Source: Gemmatimonadota bacterium (GTDB lineage Bacteria > JAAXHH01). Taken from it: a DNA stretch of 49,474 nt. The stretch lies in NCBI GenBank assembly GCA_026706345.1, contig JAPOYX010000242.1:1-49474 (forward strand), in the 5' to 3' direction. This document shows, in pieces, positions 40,366 to 49,308 of this stretch. The position numbers and the translations under genes are program-made. Numbering within the stretch: position 1 is the stretch's first letter; each line of letters opens with the position of its first letter. The notes beneath the pieces are model-generated. The model ran no database searches and had not been told where the DNA came from. It saw only the letters and a list, made by a program, of their open reading frames with translations.

Positions 40366-43179
40366 GTGGTGGCAATTCGTCGCATATTACTCCGCTTAGT
40401 GGCTGTAGTCGTCGCGGTTGGCACTACCGGTGTTTTCGCCCAGGACACCGGGAACCCGGACGACGACCGGATCGAGTATGTCTTCGACGAGGTAACGGTC
40501 ACGGGGTCCAGGATAAAGAGTGAAGCGGGACAGTCCACGGCCCCGGTCGTGATTTTGTCCCGCGCGCAAATCCAGGCCAGGGGTCTGGCCTCCGTCGGAG
40601 ACATACTCCAGACACTAATCGTTCAATCCAACGCGACCAATACGCAGGCCAATTACGGAGGCGACGGGGCCACCCGCATCAGCCTCCGCGGCCTGGGCGC
40701 CCAGCGCACGCTGGTACTGGTCAACGGACGGAGGTTCGTGCCGGGCGGCCTCGGCGCTGACGCCTCAGTCGATCTGAATTCCCTCCCATCCACCGTCATA
40801 GAACGGATCGAAGTGCTCAAGGACGGGGCCTCGGCGGTCTACGGCTCGGACGCCGTGGGCGGAGTCGTCAACGTCATCACGCGCACGGACCTGGAGGGCA
40901 TCGAGGTCGAGGCCTACCAGGGGATCTCGGGCGCCGGCGACGGGGGATCCCTTGATCTTGGCCTGACGGCTGGTCTGAGGAGCGGCAAGGGGCATCTGAT
41001 GTTCTCCGCGGGTTATCACGACCAGCGGCCGGTCTGGACCTACGAACGAAGTTTCAGCGAAACGGACAAGAATTACAACTGGGCGAAGAACGACGGGTCG
41101 TTCACGACGAGCGGCAGTTCCGCGACCCCGGAGGGGCATATCATCGACCATTCCGGCGAAGCGGGCAACGCCGCATGGCAGACCCTCAATGCGGCCGCCG
41201 GCGAAGATGCGGGAGACTACCATCGAGACCCGGTATCAGGCTGGCGATCCTTCAATTATGCCGGCAACTCCCTCGACGGCACCGGCGACCTCTACAACTA
41301 CCAGCCCGAGAATTACATCTACACCCCACAGATCCGATACACGGTCTTTCTCAGCGGAAACTATGCGTTAAGCGACCGCCTGGGGACCTACTTCGAGGTT
41401 TCCTACGCAAACCGGCAGTCCGAACAGAAACTGGCGCCGACGCCCCTCTTCACGATTGAAGAGGACATCACGGTCTCGGCCGGCAACCGGTACAACGAGT
41501 TCGGCCGCGATTTCACGGATGTCCGCCGCCGATTCGTCGAAGCCGGCAACCGGATATTCAACCAGGATATCGACACGTATCGCATCGTGCTGGGACTGAA
41601 GACCCCTGTGCTGGGTTTCGATTCCGATCTCTTCTTTGCCTATGGACGCACGGCGGGCAACACGGTCAACCGGGGCCGGTTCATCCGAAGCCGCCTCATG
41701 CGCGCGCTGGGTCCGGCCGGCGACTGCAGCGGCGACTGCGTGCCCCTGGATATCCTGCACGGTGCGGGGACCATTACGCCTGAGATGCTCGCCTACATAC
41801 AGTATACCGGCGTTGCCCGCGGATACTCTCAGCAGAAGATACTGCAATGGAACCTGACCGGGAACGTGGCGGAACTGACGCACGGACCGCTGGCCGTGGC
41901 CGCGGGCGGGTCCTCGCGGTGGGAGTCTGGCGCGTACACGCCGGATCCGATTACCGCCTCGGGCAACACGACCGGGTTCCGGTCCGAAGCAACCGAGGGC
42001 AGCTATGCGGTCTCGGCGGCCTACGGAGAGACCAGGCTGCCGGTCTACCACGGCAACGGGGTAGGAATCCACCTGACGGCGGCCGGCCGGGCCTTCCACT
42101 ACGATACGTTCGATTCCGGCTTTACCTACGAAACAGGAACCAGCATCGAACTGCCGAGAGGGATGGTCCTTCGCGCCACCTATTCCAATGCCTTCCGGGC
42201 ACCCAACATAGCCGAGATGTTCCTCAGCGCAAATGACGTGTTTCCCCTGGTGAGCGATCCATGCAGTACGATAGACGAAGGAGGGAACCCCCGGGAATTG
42301 ACTGTACAGCAGAAACAGCACTGCGCCGCCGCGGGCATACCGGCGGGTTTCAGGGATTCGCGGGCGCAGCTTCGCGCCAGGGAGGGCGGCTCGACCGACC
42401 TCGATCCCGAAAAGGCGGCCATGATCACAGGGGGATTGAGCTATCGGCCAGACTTCGCGGAGAACCTCAATATAAACCTGAACTACTACCGGAACCGGAT
42501 CGAGGATGAAATCGGATCGCTCCCGGCGGGCGTCATCCTGAGCAATTGCTACTCGCAGGTCAACCCCACGAACTGCGAACAGATCGTACGGGACGCCGAT
42601 ACGCGCTTGATCTCCCACATCATTCAGACCAACACGAATGTGGGCGAGACCGAAACGGCGGGATTGGACCTGGAAGTCGACTACAACGGAACCACGCCTG
42701 TGGGCGTACTGGCGGCCCGGCTGGAATCCAACCTGCTGTTCACGTACGACCAGTTTCTTCCCGTGGCAGCCAGTACGGAAGTGATCAAGGGCAGGGGATA
42801 CTACGATGTGGGCGTGTTTCCCCGGTGGCGGCACGCCGCATCGGTGGATCTCAAGTGGCGGCGCGCCTCGGCGGGACTGACCTGGGAGTACGTCGGCGGA
42901 TTCGTGGAGTGCGAGGACAACGACTGCAAGGGGCTCTACCGTTCCGATATCATCGAAAAACCGGCATACCGGGACGTGGAAGCCAACAGCGTGCTTGGCC
43001 TTCGAGGGACGTACAGGCTTTTTTCACGGGCAGGCGCCACCGTGCTGACCCTGGGGATGAACAACGTGCTCGATCAGCCGCCCGCGGTGATCTTCAACGG
43101 CCTGCTGGGAACCTCGGATTTCACCACCTACGATTACATGGGCAGGTACCTGTACTTGAGGTTGTCGCATTACCTGTAA
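40366..43179 (+). CDS. TonB-dependent outer-membrane receptor (copy 2, tandem paralogue)
   Basis: A 937-residue paralogue of the preceding receptor, colinear with it from the plug (VTVTGSRIKSEAGQSTAPV) to the barrel end (YLYLRLSHYL). Shared distinctive blocks include IQYTG-x-ARG, QQKILQ-x-NLTG, GETETSGLD/GETETAGLD and ECED-x-DCKGLYR. The start is a GTG at 40366 or 40369, since no upstream ATG gives a signal peptide; the signal region VVVAVGTTGVFAQ follows. The 29-bp gap implies co-transcription. Divergence is concentrated in barrel loops, so the pair may have split ligand specificity. The gene ends at the border of the low-GC islet. Confidence 0.94.
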   Translation: MVAIRRILLRLVAVVVAVGTTGVFAQDTGNPDDDRIEYVFDEVTVTGSRIKSEAGQSTAPVVILSRAQIQARGLASVGDILQTLIVQSNATNTQANYGGDGATRISLRGLGAQRTLVLVNGRRFVPGGLGADASVDLNSLPSTVIERIEVLKDGASAVYGSDAVGGVVNVITRTDLEGIEVEAYQGISGAGDGGSLDLGLTAGLRSGKGHLMFSAGYHDQRPVWTYERSFSETDKNYNWAKNDGSFTTSGSSATPEGHIIDHSGEAGNAAWQTLNAAAGEDAGDYHRDPVSGWRSFNYAGNSLDGTGDLYNYQPENYIYTPQIRYTVFLSGNYALSDRLGTYFEVSYANRQSEQKLAPTPLFTIEEDITVSAGNRYNEFGRDFTDVRRRFVEAGNRIFNQDIDTYRIVLGLKTPVLGFDSDLFFAYGRTAGNTVNRGRFIRSRLMRALGPAGDCSGDCVPLDILHGAGTITPEMLAYIQYTGVARGYSQQKILQWNLTGNVAELTHGPLAVAAGGSSRWESGAYTPDPITASGNTTGFRSEATEGSYAVSAAYGETRLPVYHGNGVGIHLTAAGRAFHYDTFDSGFTYETGTSIELPRGMVLRATYSNAFRAPNIAEMFLSANDVFPLVSDPCSTIDEGGNPRELTVQQKQHCAAAGIPAGFRDSRAQLRAREGGSTDLDPEKAAMITGGLSYRPDFAENLNINLNYYRNRIEDEIGSLPAGVILSNCYSQVNPTNCEQIVRDADTRLISHIIQTNTNVGETETAGLDLEVDYNGTTPVGVLAARLESNLLFTYDQFLPVAASTEVIKGRGYYDVGVFPRWRHAASVDLKWRRASAGLTWEYVGGFVECEDNDCKGLYRSDIIEKPAYRDVEANSVLGLRGTYRLFSRAGATVLTLGMNNVLDQPPAVIFNGLLGTSDFTTYDYMGRYLYLRLSHYL

Positions 43180-43242
43180 AAGGTGACACTGCACATCGTA
43201 GGAAGAACAGTTACAGCAAAGCTCTGTATGCCGGGAGTTTTC

Positions 43243-43258
43243 ATACACGTCTGTGTAT
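43243..43258. terminator. Hairpin between convergent genes
   Basis: A perfect 6-bp stem ATACAC (43243-43248) / GTGTAT (43253-43258) with a GTCT loop lies between TonB copy 2 and the convergent nuclease-like gene. It has a few Ts before the stem on the plus strand and no strong T-run after it. Confidence 0.3.
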
Positions 43259-43271
43259 CTAACTGCTAATA

Positions 43272-44639
43272 CTATCCCTGGTTTTCTGCTCTTTCTGTAA
43301 CCACTCCAATTTCACGTGTCTCTGCGTCCTCGGACGTCTGCTTAGGATCACGTTTTTCAATAGAAGGTGGAGGGGGTATCCACCTACGCAAGTTCTGGCC
43401 TACGCGGTCGTAGAAACTAGGAATCGCTTTTTCAAGGTCTTCAATGAATGTTGACCGACCGGAGAAACGACCTGCTAGATCCGAGATGACCAAGACCTCA
43501 AAAGAAACTGGAACTGCGCCAGGTCGATCTATTTCTAAACATCCTGGGTCTTCCTGAACTTTCTGCAATACAGCCTGTGTAGATTGACTACGTCCTGACC
43601 AAAACGCACGTACGAAGACATCATCGCCTTCAACATTACGCAACTGACGTAGTATCCAATTAATCCTCGAGGTGGCTCTCTTCCTATCACCGGGGGACTG
43701 TAACTTCATCGAACAAGAAATCGTCCTCCGCTGAAGATTCACGACAACTTCCAAGTCACTGGCAGCATTAGGAATCACGAATCCGGATGTTAGCTCGTTG
43801 TCGTTAACCAGGAAGTCACAGGCGTCCCTTAATCGAAGTGCTGTATCGGTTCGATGCTTTCGTGGAAGACGTATATCGACCCGTTCGCCAATTCGACGAG
43901 TCAGTATCAGGCAGACATCTCTTTCTTCCTGATGCCAACTGGCAACAGTATTTTCAATTTCAGGTGATGTTCTTTGAAACTGTTCACCATGCCTGATACC
44001 CATAACGAGTTGGCGCCATTCCCTGTTCATTTGGTCAAATCTCCTGACGCCTGAATTCGAATGTTCGAAGTATCGAACCATTTCCTCCAGAATGAATCTC
44101 TGTTCTGAGCTTAAATCCTCACTGTCTTTCAGCGTTAGCATCGCTTGTGTACGAACACTCGTCCACGAAATGTGATAAAACTCCAGTTTTCGACTTAGTC
44201 GCTTAGGAACGGAATAGGGAATATGCGAAGGCAACGGCACCAGTTGATTTGAAATTGTGATCACAGTGTTGATCCCGTGCGCTCGAGCGACCTCGCCATA
44301 TCTAAGTACTTGCTCCTCATCTATCTCCGCATTGTCAACTTTAGCCTCAAATAGCGCAGACCATTCCTTGCTACGGCTCGTAATACTCAAAACACCATCT
44401 GGTCGTTCAGTACGATTCGGGTCTGGTGTTGGAAAGACAACTTCTGTGTAACTGTCTATATCTGCAGTTTTCCCTACTCTCATACTACAAAAACCAAGCA
44501 ATTGCGCGGCGAATGGTCGGACAGATCCTAACACGGCTAGCAATATGGATACCAGTTTCTCCTCTTTTCTGGACTCGGCGAGACTTGGTATCAGCCTTGC
44601 AGGTTTGGCATTACTTAAGACTTCCTCAAGCGAATCCAT
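43272..44639 (-). CDS. Putative PD-(D/E)XK nuclease-fold protein in a low-GC islet
   Basis: The 455-residue protein has no name I can assign. Its N-terminal third shows the order of a PD-(D/E)XK nuclease: a Glu-containing first helix (AESRKEEKLVSILLAVL), D81 in ERPDGVLSI, E98-x-K100 in WSALFEAKV and a downstream helix with Q110 (DEEQVLRYGEVAR). The middle and C-terminal parts hold a beta-rich region with RRTISCSMKLQSPGDRKRA and a proline-rich RWIPPPPS tail, without motifs known to me. Base composition (well under 50% GC by eye) differs sharply from the ~62% surroundings, implying horizontal acquisition. A strong GGAGG precedes the ATG. It may act in DNA restriction or nucleic-acid defence, but no methylase or helicase partner is present. 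Confidence 0.6.
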   Translation of the reverse strand: MDSLEEVLSNAKPARLIPSLAESRKEEKLVSILLAVLGSVRPFAAQLLGFCSMRVGKTADIDSYTEVVFPTPDPNRTERPDGVLSITSRSKEWSALFEAKVDNAEIDEEQVLRYGEVARAHGINTVITISNQLVPLPSHIPYSVPKRLSRKLEFYHISWTSVRTQAMLTLKDSEDLSSEQRFILEEMVRYFEHSNSGVRRFDQMNREWRQLVMGIRHGEQFQRTSPEIENTVASWHQEERDVCLILTRRIGERVDIRLPRKHRTDTALRLRDACDFLVNDNELTSGFVIPNAASDLEVVVNLQRRTISCSMKLQSPGDRKRATSRINWILRQLRNVEGDDVFVRAFWSGRSQSTQAVLQKVQEDPGCLEIDRPGAVPVSFEVLVISDLAGRFSGRSTFIEDLEKAIPSFYDRVGQNLRRWIPPPPSIEKRDPKQTSEDAETREIGVVTERAENQG

Positions 44640-44723
44640 AGACCCTCCAATTGGCGTAACTGAGTTAAGAATCTATTGCGTAGTTGAAACAAACTTCACG
44701 TAAATCAACGCAATACTGAATAG

Positions 44724-45992
44724 TTAGTTCGTAGGAAGTCCGGCAGGTGGGTCGGAATTTGGATCTCTGTTTCGTGGTGTTCGTTCTTCACCAGGTTCAG
44801 TTCCCCGACTGTCTTGAGAATCTTCTCCGTTCTCAGGTGTTACACTATCCGATGCATCGGAGGACTCCGATTTTCTGTTGCTTTCTCCCCCTTGCTTCGT
44901 GGTATCTTCCTCTGCTTCGTGGCCGCCTTGGTCCGACTTGTCGCGCCTGTCGGTATCAGAGTCCCCATCGCCACTGTTCTCTCCGCCCTTTCGGTCCACT
45001 TTCTCATCCTCCTCCGGCTCCTCCGAGTACCCCATCTCCATATCGTAGTCGTAGATGAACTCGTCGTCATCCGGCCAGTACGCCCGGCCGGTGCGTTGCT
45101 CGTCGGTCGGAGTGGACGAACCGCGGGGGAGCGTCGGGGTATCCGGTTCGCCCGTGGTCAGCGCGGGTTGCTCCTCGTCACCTCCATCGTCGCCTCCATC
45201 GCCGCCACCGTCGTCGTCGCCATCTTCCTCTTCTTCAGCCTCTTCGGCTTTCCTCCGGCTCCTGCCGATCAGCGCGGCGATACCCATGCTGATGAAATAC
45301 AGCACCACCAGCGGAATCGCCACGAGGGTCTGCGTGTAGGGATCGCCCGTGGGCGTGATGACGGCGGCGGCGATGAATATGACCACCAGGGCAATGCGCC
45401 ACACCCGTTTAAGCACGCCGGCGTTCAGGATGCGAAGCCAGGTCAGAAACGCCACCACGGCGGGCATCTGGAACACGACGCCCATGATGAGCACCATCTT
45501 GTTCACGAGTCCCACATAGAATCCGATATCCCACTGGGGCTTGATGTCAGGGACATGCAACTGGACGAAAAACCGGACCATGACCGGGATCAGGATGTAG
45601 AAAGCGAAGGCGGCGCCGACGAGGAACAGGACGCAGCAGAAGAAGATGACGATGGGGACGTACTTCTTCTCCTTGTCGAGCAGACCGGGCGATACGAATG
45701 TCCAGAGGTTGTAGAGCACATAGGGCAGCGCGAAGGCGAATCCCAGCAGCAGCGAGATGTTCACCTTGGCCGTGAACATGCCGGCCGGCCGGATGGCCTG
45801 GATCTCGATCTCGGTCTTGAGGTTTTCCTGAAACGTCGGCGAGAGCAGGAAATTGATGATATAGTCGGCAAAGGTGAAGCAGAGGACCATGCCCACCAGG
45901 ATGGCGAGCACGGATTTCAGTATGGCCCTGCGAAGCTCTTCGAGATGTTCGATGAAGGACATCTCGCCGCTACCGATTTTCGCTGGGGACAT
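44724..45992 (-). CDS. tatC: Twin-arginine translocase subunit TatC with a long acidic C-terminal tail
   Basis: TatC is the receptor for twin-arginine signal peptides. Residues 1 to about 245 are a normal TatC: MSFIEHLEELRRAILKS at the N-terminus, FVSPGLLDKEKKYV, FQMPAVVAFL and the late ITPTGDPYTQ loop, with six hydrophobic segments. The family normally ends near residue 250. Here a further ~175 residues follow, made almost entirely of Asp, Glu, Gly, Ser, Thr, Pro and Arg (starting RSRRKAEEAEEEEDGDDDGG) and probably disordered in the cytoplasm. The last ~90 codons are noticeably AT-richer than the TatC core and abut the low-GC islet. tatA lies far away at 20028. Confidence 0.93.
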   Translation of the reverse strand: MSPAKIGSGEMSFIEHLEELRRAILKSVLAILVGMVLCFTFADYIINFLLSPTFQENLKTEIEIQAIRPAGMFTAKVNISLLLGFAFALPYVLYNLWTFVSPGLLDKEKKYVPIVIFFCCVLFLVGAAFAFYILIPVMVRFFVQLHVPDIKPQWDIGFYVGLVNKMVLIMGVVFQMPAVVAFLTWLRILNAGVLKRVWRIALVVIFIAAAVITPTGDPYTQTLVAIPLVVLYFISMGIAALIGRSRRKAEEAEEEEDGDDDGGGDGGDDGGDEEQPALTTGEPDTPTLPRGSSTPTDEQRTGRAYWPDDDEFIYDYDMEMGYSEEPEEDEKVDRKGGENSGDGDSDTDRRDKSDQGGHEAEEDTTKQGGESNRKSESSDASDSVTPENGEDSQDSRGTEPGEERTPRNRDPNSDPPAGLPTN

Positions 45993-46244
45993 GATAGGGC
46001 CTCTCGCCGGTCCTCACTTCCGAATAACGCGCGGTAAGTAAGCCCGGACCATGGTTCCTGTCAAGCAAAACCCCCGTGCTCACCGCCTCCAACGGCCTTG
46101 ACGAAGGCATGTCCGGGGCATAAGTTTAATCGAGTTTGACGACGGCGAATTTCGGGCCGCAGCGGCTTGTCCGCACGGGTTCGCAGTAGGGATTGGCGCC
46201 GCTTTCGGGAGCCGATTGCGCATGAGAATGACCGGTGTACGCAA

Positions 46245-47255
46245 ATGACCGGGGCACTTAAAGGAGTTATCCTGACGGCGAACCCCGGTGAAGGCGACTC
46301 TGCCGGATGGCATTCCGGCACGGGGATGCTCCTGCCTATGGCAAACGTGCCGATGATCGAGCGGATCCTGGATGAGTATGAACGCGCCGGCGTGAAGGAA
46401 ACGCTCATCGCGGCCGGCAAAGACACCCGCGAGGCCGCTTCAAACTGTGGCAGCGGCGCGCGCTGGAACATGGTCCTTACCTACCATGACCAGCCGGAAG
46501 CCCGCAGTCCGCATGAGATCATGAAGGAAGTTGCGGCATTCACGGGCGAAGCGATGTTTCTCGCTACCCGAGGTGCCGTACTGCTGAATGCGGAGGCCTA
46601 CCTGTACGCCGTTCAAAGGTACGATGAAAACGATCTCCGCGGCATACGCCTTTGGGAGAGAAACGGGGAGGCGCACGGTGACGGGGATGGGAACGACGGG
46701 GGTGACGCGCACGGGAGCGATGGGAGCGACGGGATCTATCTCCTGACACCGGACGTCTGCGACGTCATAAACGAAAGCGGTGGCGCCGGTAACCGCGCAT
46801 ATTCTTTCGGTCCGATCCTGGATACGCTGGCCGGCCGCGGCGACCGGGTGCTGACCATGAAACGGGAAGACGAGCCGTACGAAACCGGCACGCCCGAAGC
46901 CTACCTCGAATCGAACGAACGCCTGCTCGAGTCCGCCACACGGGATGCGGTGTCCCCGGAGGTCATGGCCGACAACTTCTCGTCTCCGAACCTTGTGTTG
47001 CGCCCACCTGTGGCCCTGGACGATACGGCCGAACTGGAGCGTTGCCGGATCGGTCCCGGGGTCTGTATCGGTCCCCGAGTCCGTATCGGGCACGGCGCGG
47101 CCATCGAGCACAGCGTGATCATGGAGGGCGCGGATATCGGCGACGGCGCATCGATTTCCCGCGCGATCATAGGAAAAAACGCCAGCATAGCAAACCGGTC
47201 GGTGATGCACGGCCGGGCGGACCGGGTGACCGTCGCATGTCCCATCTCACCATAG
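46245..47255 (+). CDS. Degenerate nucleotidyltransferase with left-handed beta-helix repeats
   Basis: A 336-residue protein resembling sugar-nucleotide pyrophosphorylases. The N-terminal half has GVILTANPGEGD and LLPMANVPMIERILDEYERAGV, aligned with the usual K-P-x-x-P-x-x-N-K-P-M-I region, but the nucleotide signature G-x-G-T-R-L and its catalytic Arg/Lys are missing. A Gly/Asp/Ser-rich insert (about residues 144-164) interrupts the domain. The C-terminal part has hexapeptide repeats (CRIGPGVCIGPRVRIGHGAAI, then MEGADIGDGASI) forming a left-handed helix. It may be a regulatory or inactive relative, such as those paired with GlgC or eIF2B subunits. The start is the ATG at 46245; an upstream frame from 46167 is not supported. 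It overlaps selB by 19 bp. Confidence 0.72.
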   Translation: MTGALKGVILTANPGEGDSAGWHSGTGMLLPMANVPMIERILDEYERAGVKETLIAAGKDTREAASNCGSGARWNMVLTYHDQPEARSPHEIMKEVAAFTGEAMFLATRGAVLLNAEAYLYAVQRYDENDLRGIRLWERNGEAHGDGDGNDGGDAHGSDGSDGIYLLTPDVCDVINESGGAGNRAYSFGPILDTLAGRGDRVLTMKREDEPYETGTPEAYLESNERLLESATRDAVSPEVMADNFSSPNLVLRPPVALDDTAELERCRIGPGVCIGPRVRIGHGAAIEHSVIMEGADIGDGASISRAIIGKNASIANRSVMHGRADRVTVACPISP

Positions 47256-49225
47256 GTACGGCAGGCCACGTCGACCACGGCAAGAGCGCCCTGGTGGAAG
47301 CGCTGACGGGCGTTCATCCCGATCGTCTCCAGGAGGAACGGGACCGGGGCATGACGATCGATCTCGGATTCGCGTTCATGCCCTTGAGCGACGGCCGGGA
47401 GGTCCCCATCGTCGACGTGCCGGGCCACGAACGGTTCCTCAAGACCATGGTCGCGGGCGTAAGCGGCATCCACCTCGTCCTCTTCGTCGTAGCCGCCGAC
47501 GAAGGCGTCATGCCCCAGACCGTCGAGCACTTCGGAACGGTGAGATACATGGGGGTCGACGCGGGCATCGTCGTCCTGACGAAATGCGACCTGGTCGACG
47601 AGGAATGGCTGATGCTCGTCGAAGACGACGTGAAATCACTCGCAGCCGGTTCGTTTCTGGCGGACGCGCCCGTCGTGCGGGTATCATCGACGGCCGGCAC
47701 GGGGATCGCCCGGTTGAAGGAAATCATCGAGGAGAGGCTGGCCGGACTGCCGGCCGACAGCGGTGCGGGATACTTCCGCATGCCCATAGACCGGGTGTTC
47801 AGCATGAAGGGCTTCGGTACGGTCATTGCCGGCACCGTCCTGTCGGGAAGCCTGGCATCGGACGGAGATGCCGAACTGCTTCCCGCCCGGACGCCGTTGC
47901 GGATCCGGGGCATGCAGACCCACAACGACTCGGTCGACCGCGCCGTAAAAGGCCAGCGGGTCGCGCTGAACCTGTCCAACGTCAGGACGGCCGATATCGA
48001 GCGGGGCGACGAGCTGTGCGCGCCGGGATACCTGCTCCCGACCCTGATGACAGACGTCCGGCTGCAATGCCTGGAGTCCCTGGACGAACCCCTGAAGAAC
48101 AGGCAGCGCGTCCGCCTGCACAAGGGCACGAGCGAGACCATCGGGCGACTCATCCTGCTCGATCGGGACGAACTGGAACCCGGCGAGTCCGGATTCGTGC
48201 AGCTTCGCCTGGAGAAACCCATCGTGGCGGAACGAAACGAGCGCTTCATCATCCGAGGGTTTTCCTCCATGCGGCTGCTCGGCGGCGGCCGTTTCGTGGA
48301 GGTGTATCCGCAGAAGAACCGACGGTTCCGGCCATCCGTACTGGACTACCTGGAGGCGGTGACCGACGCCGAACCGGACGTCCTGATCGAACGGGTCATG
48401 CGGCACGCGTACGGCGAACAGCGGCTCAAATCGATGCAGGACCTGGTTCGATCCACGAACCTGGATGGCGACGTCCTGGAGCAGGGCGCAGTCCGGCTGG
48501 TGGAAAGGGGCGAGTTCATCCGGTTCGCGGATCATCGATTGCTGCACCGCCACTGGTACACAGGATTGAAGGACGAATTGATCACCCTGCTTGAAAAGAT
48601 GCACCGGGTCCAGCGACTGAAAGAAACGCTGCCCAAGGACGCCCCCAGGCTGCAGCTTTCCTGGGAGGCGCCGGATACCGTCTACGACGCGCTGCTGAAG
48701 GACCTCGACGAAGAATCCCGGATCGTGCTGTCCGGCCGGTCGGTCCGGCTGTACGCCCACGCGGTCGAACTGACCGGCCCGGAAGAACGCGTTCTCGCGG
48801 CGTTCGAGGAATTGGGCGACGCCGAGCCTCCCGCCGTTTTCACCATGAACGATTTGATGCAGGTCATGGAAGACCGGTCGATTGCCGTGCAGGATTTACC
48901 GGTTGATCTGAAGGCGAACGCGGATATGATTAGGAGCATGGCCGGGTATGCCATGGACCACGAGATCTTCGTCGAGTTCGCGGACCGGCAGATCATGCAC
49001 CGCCGGGCGCTCGCGTCGGTCAGAGAGAACCTCGTGGCCTACCTGAAAGACCATGGCACCGTGCGCGCTTCCGAGTTTCGCAGTCATCTCGGGGTCTCCC
49101 GGGCGCACGCCACCGCCTTGCTGGACTACTTCTGCGACCTCGGCGTAACCAACCGGGAATCCGGGACGCACAGGCTGGCGGAGGCGGAGCGAGACGGCGG
49201 CGATCCGGTGGGGAAGGGCGATTAG
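47237..49225 (+). CDS. selB: Selenocysteine-specific translation elongation factor SelB
   Basis: SelB delivers Sec-tRNA(Sec) to UGA codons marked by a SECIS hairpin. The 662-residue protein has the GTPase motifs G1 GHVDHGKS (10-17), G2 region T40, G3 DVPGH (60-64) and G4 TKCD (115-118). EF-Tu-like domains 2-3 follow (FSMKGFGTVIAGTVLSG, LRLEKPIVAERNERFIIRGFSS). The C-terminal winged-helix repeats that bind the SECIS end in VRASEFRSHLGVSRAHATALLDYFCDLGVT. The ATG at 47237 lies 19 bp inside the upstream gene; earlier in-frame ATGs belong to that gene's coding sequence. The tRNA(Sec) gene follows 83 bp downstream. selA and selD are not in the window. Confidence 0.97.
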   Translation: MSHLTIGTAGHVDHGKSALVEALTGVHPDRLQEERDRGMTIDLGFAFMPLSDGREVPIVDVPGHERFLKTMVAGVSGIHLVLFVVAADEGVMPQTVEHFGTVRYMGVDAGIVVLTKCDLVDEEWLMLVEDDVKSLAAGSFLADAPVVRVSSTAGTGIARLKEIIEERLAGLPADSGAGYFRMPIDRVFSMKGFGTVIAGTVLSGSLASDGDAELLPARTPLRIRGMQTHNDSVDRAVKGQRVALNLSNVRTADIERGDELCAPGYLLPTLMTDVRLQCLESLDEPLKNRQRVRLHKGTSETIGRLILLDRDELEPGESGFVQLRLEKPIVAERNERFIIRGFSSMRLLGGGRFVEVYPQKNRRFRPSVLDYLEAVTDAEPDVLIERVMRHAYGEQRLKSMQDLVRSTNLDGDVLEQGAVRLVERGEFIRFADHRLLHRHWYTGLKDELITLLEKMHRVQRLKETLPKDAPRLQLSWEAPDTVYDALLKDLDEESRIVLSGRSVRLYAHAVELTGPEERVLAAFEELGDAEPPAVFTMNDLMQVMEDRSIAVQDLPVDLKANADMIRSMAGYAMDHEIFVEFADRQIMHRRALASVRENLVAYLKDHGTVRASEFRSHLGVSRAHATALLDYFCDLGVTNRESGTHRLAEAERDGGDPVGKGD

Positions 49226-49308
49226 GCGGTGAGCGGTTAGGCGCGATTCTCGCCTGCCCGTTTCGGTGTATCCGCGGGCTGTGCCGCGCGACTTGGAACA
49301 GGATTCAG

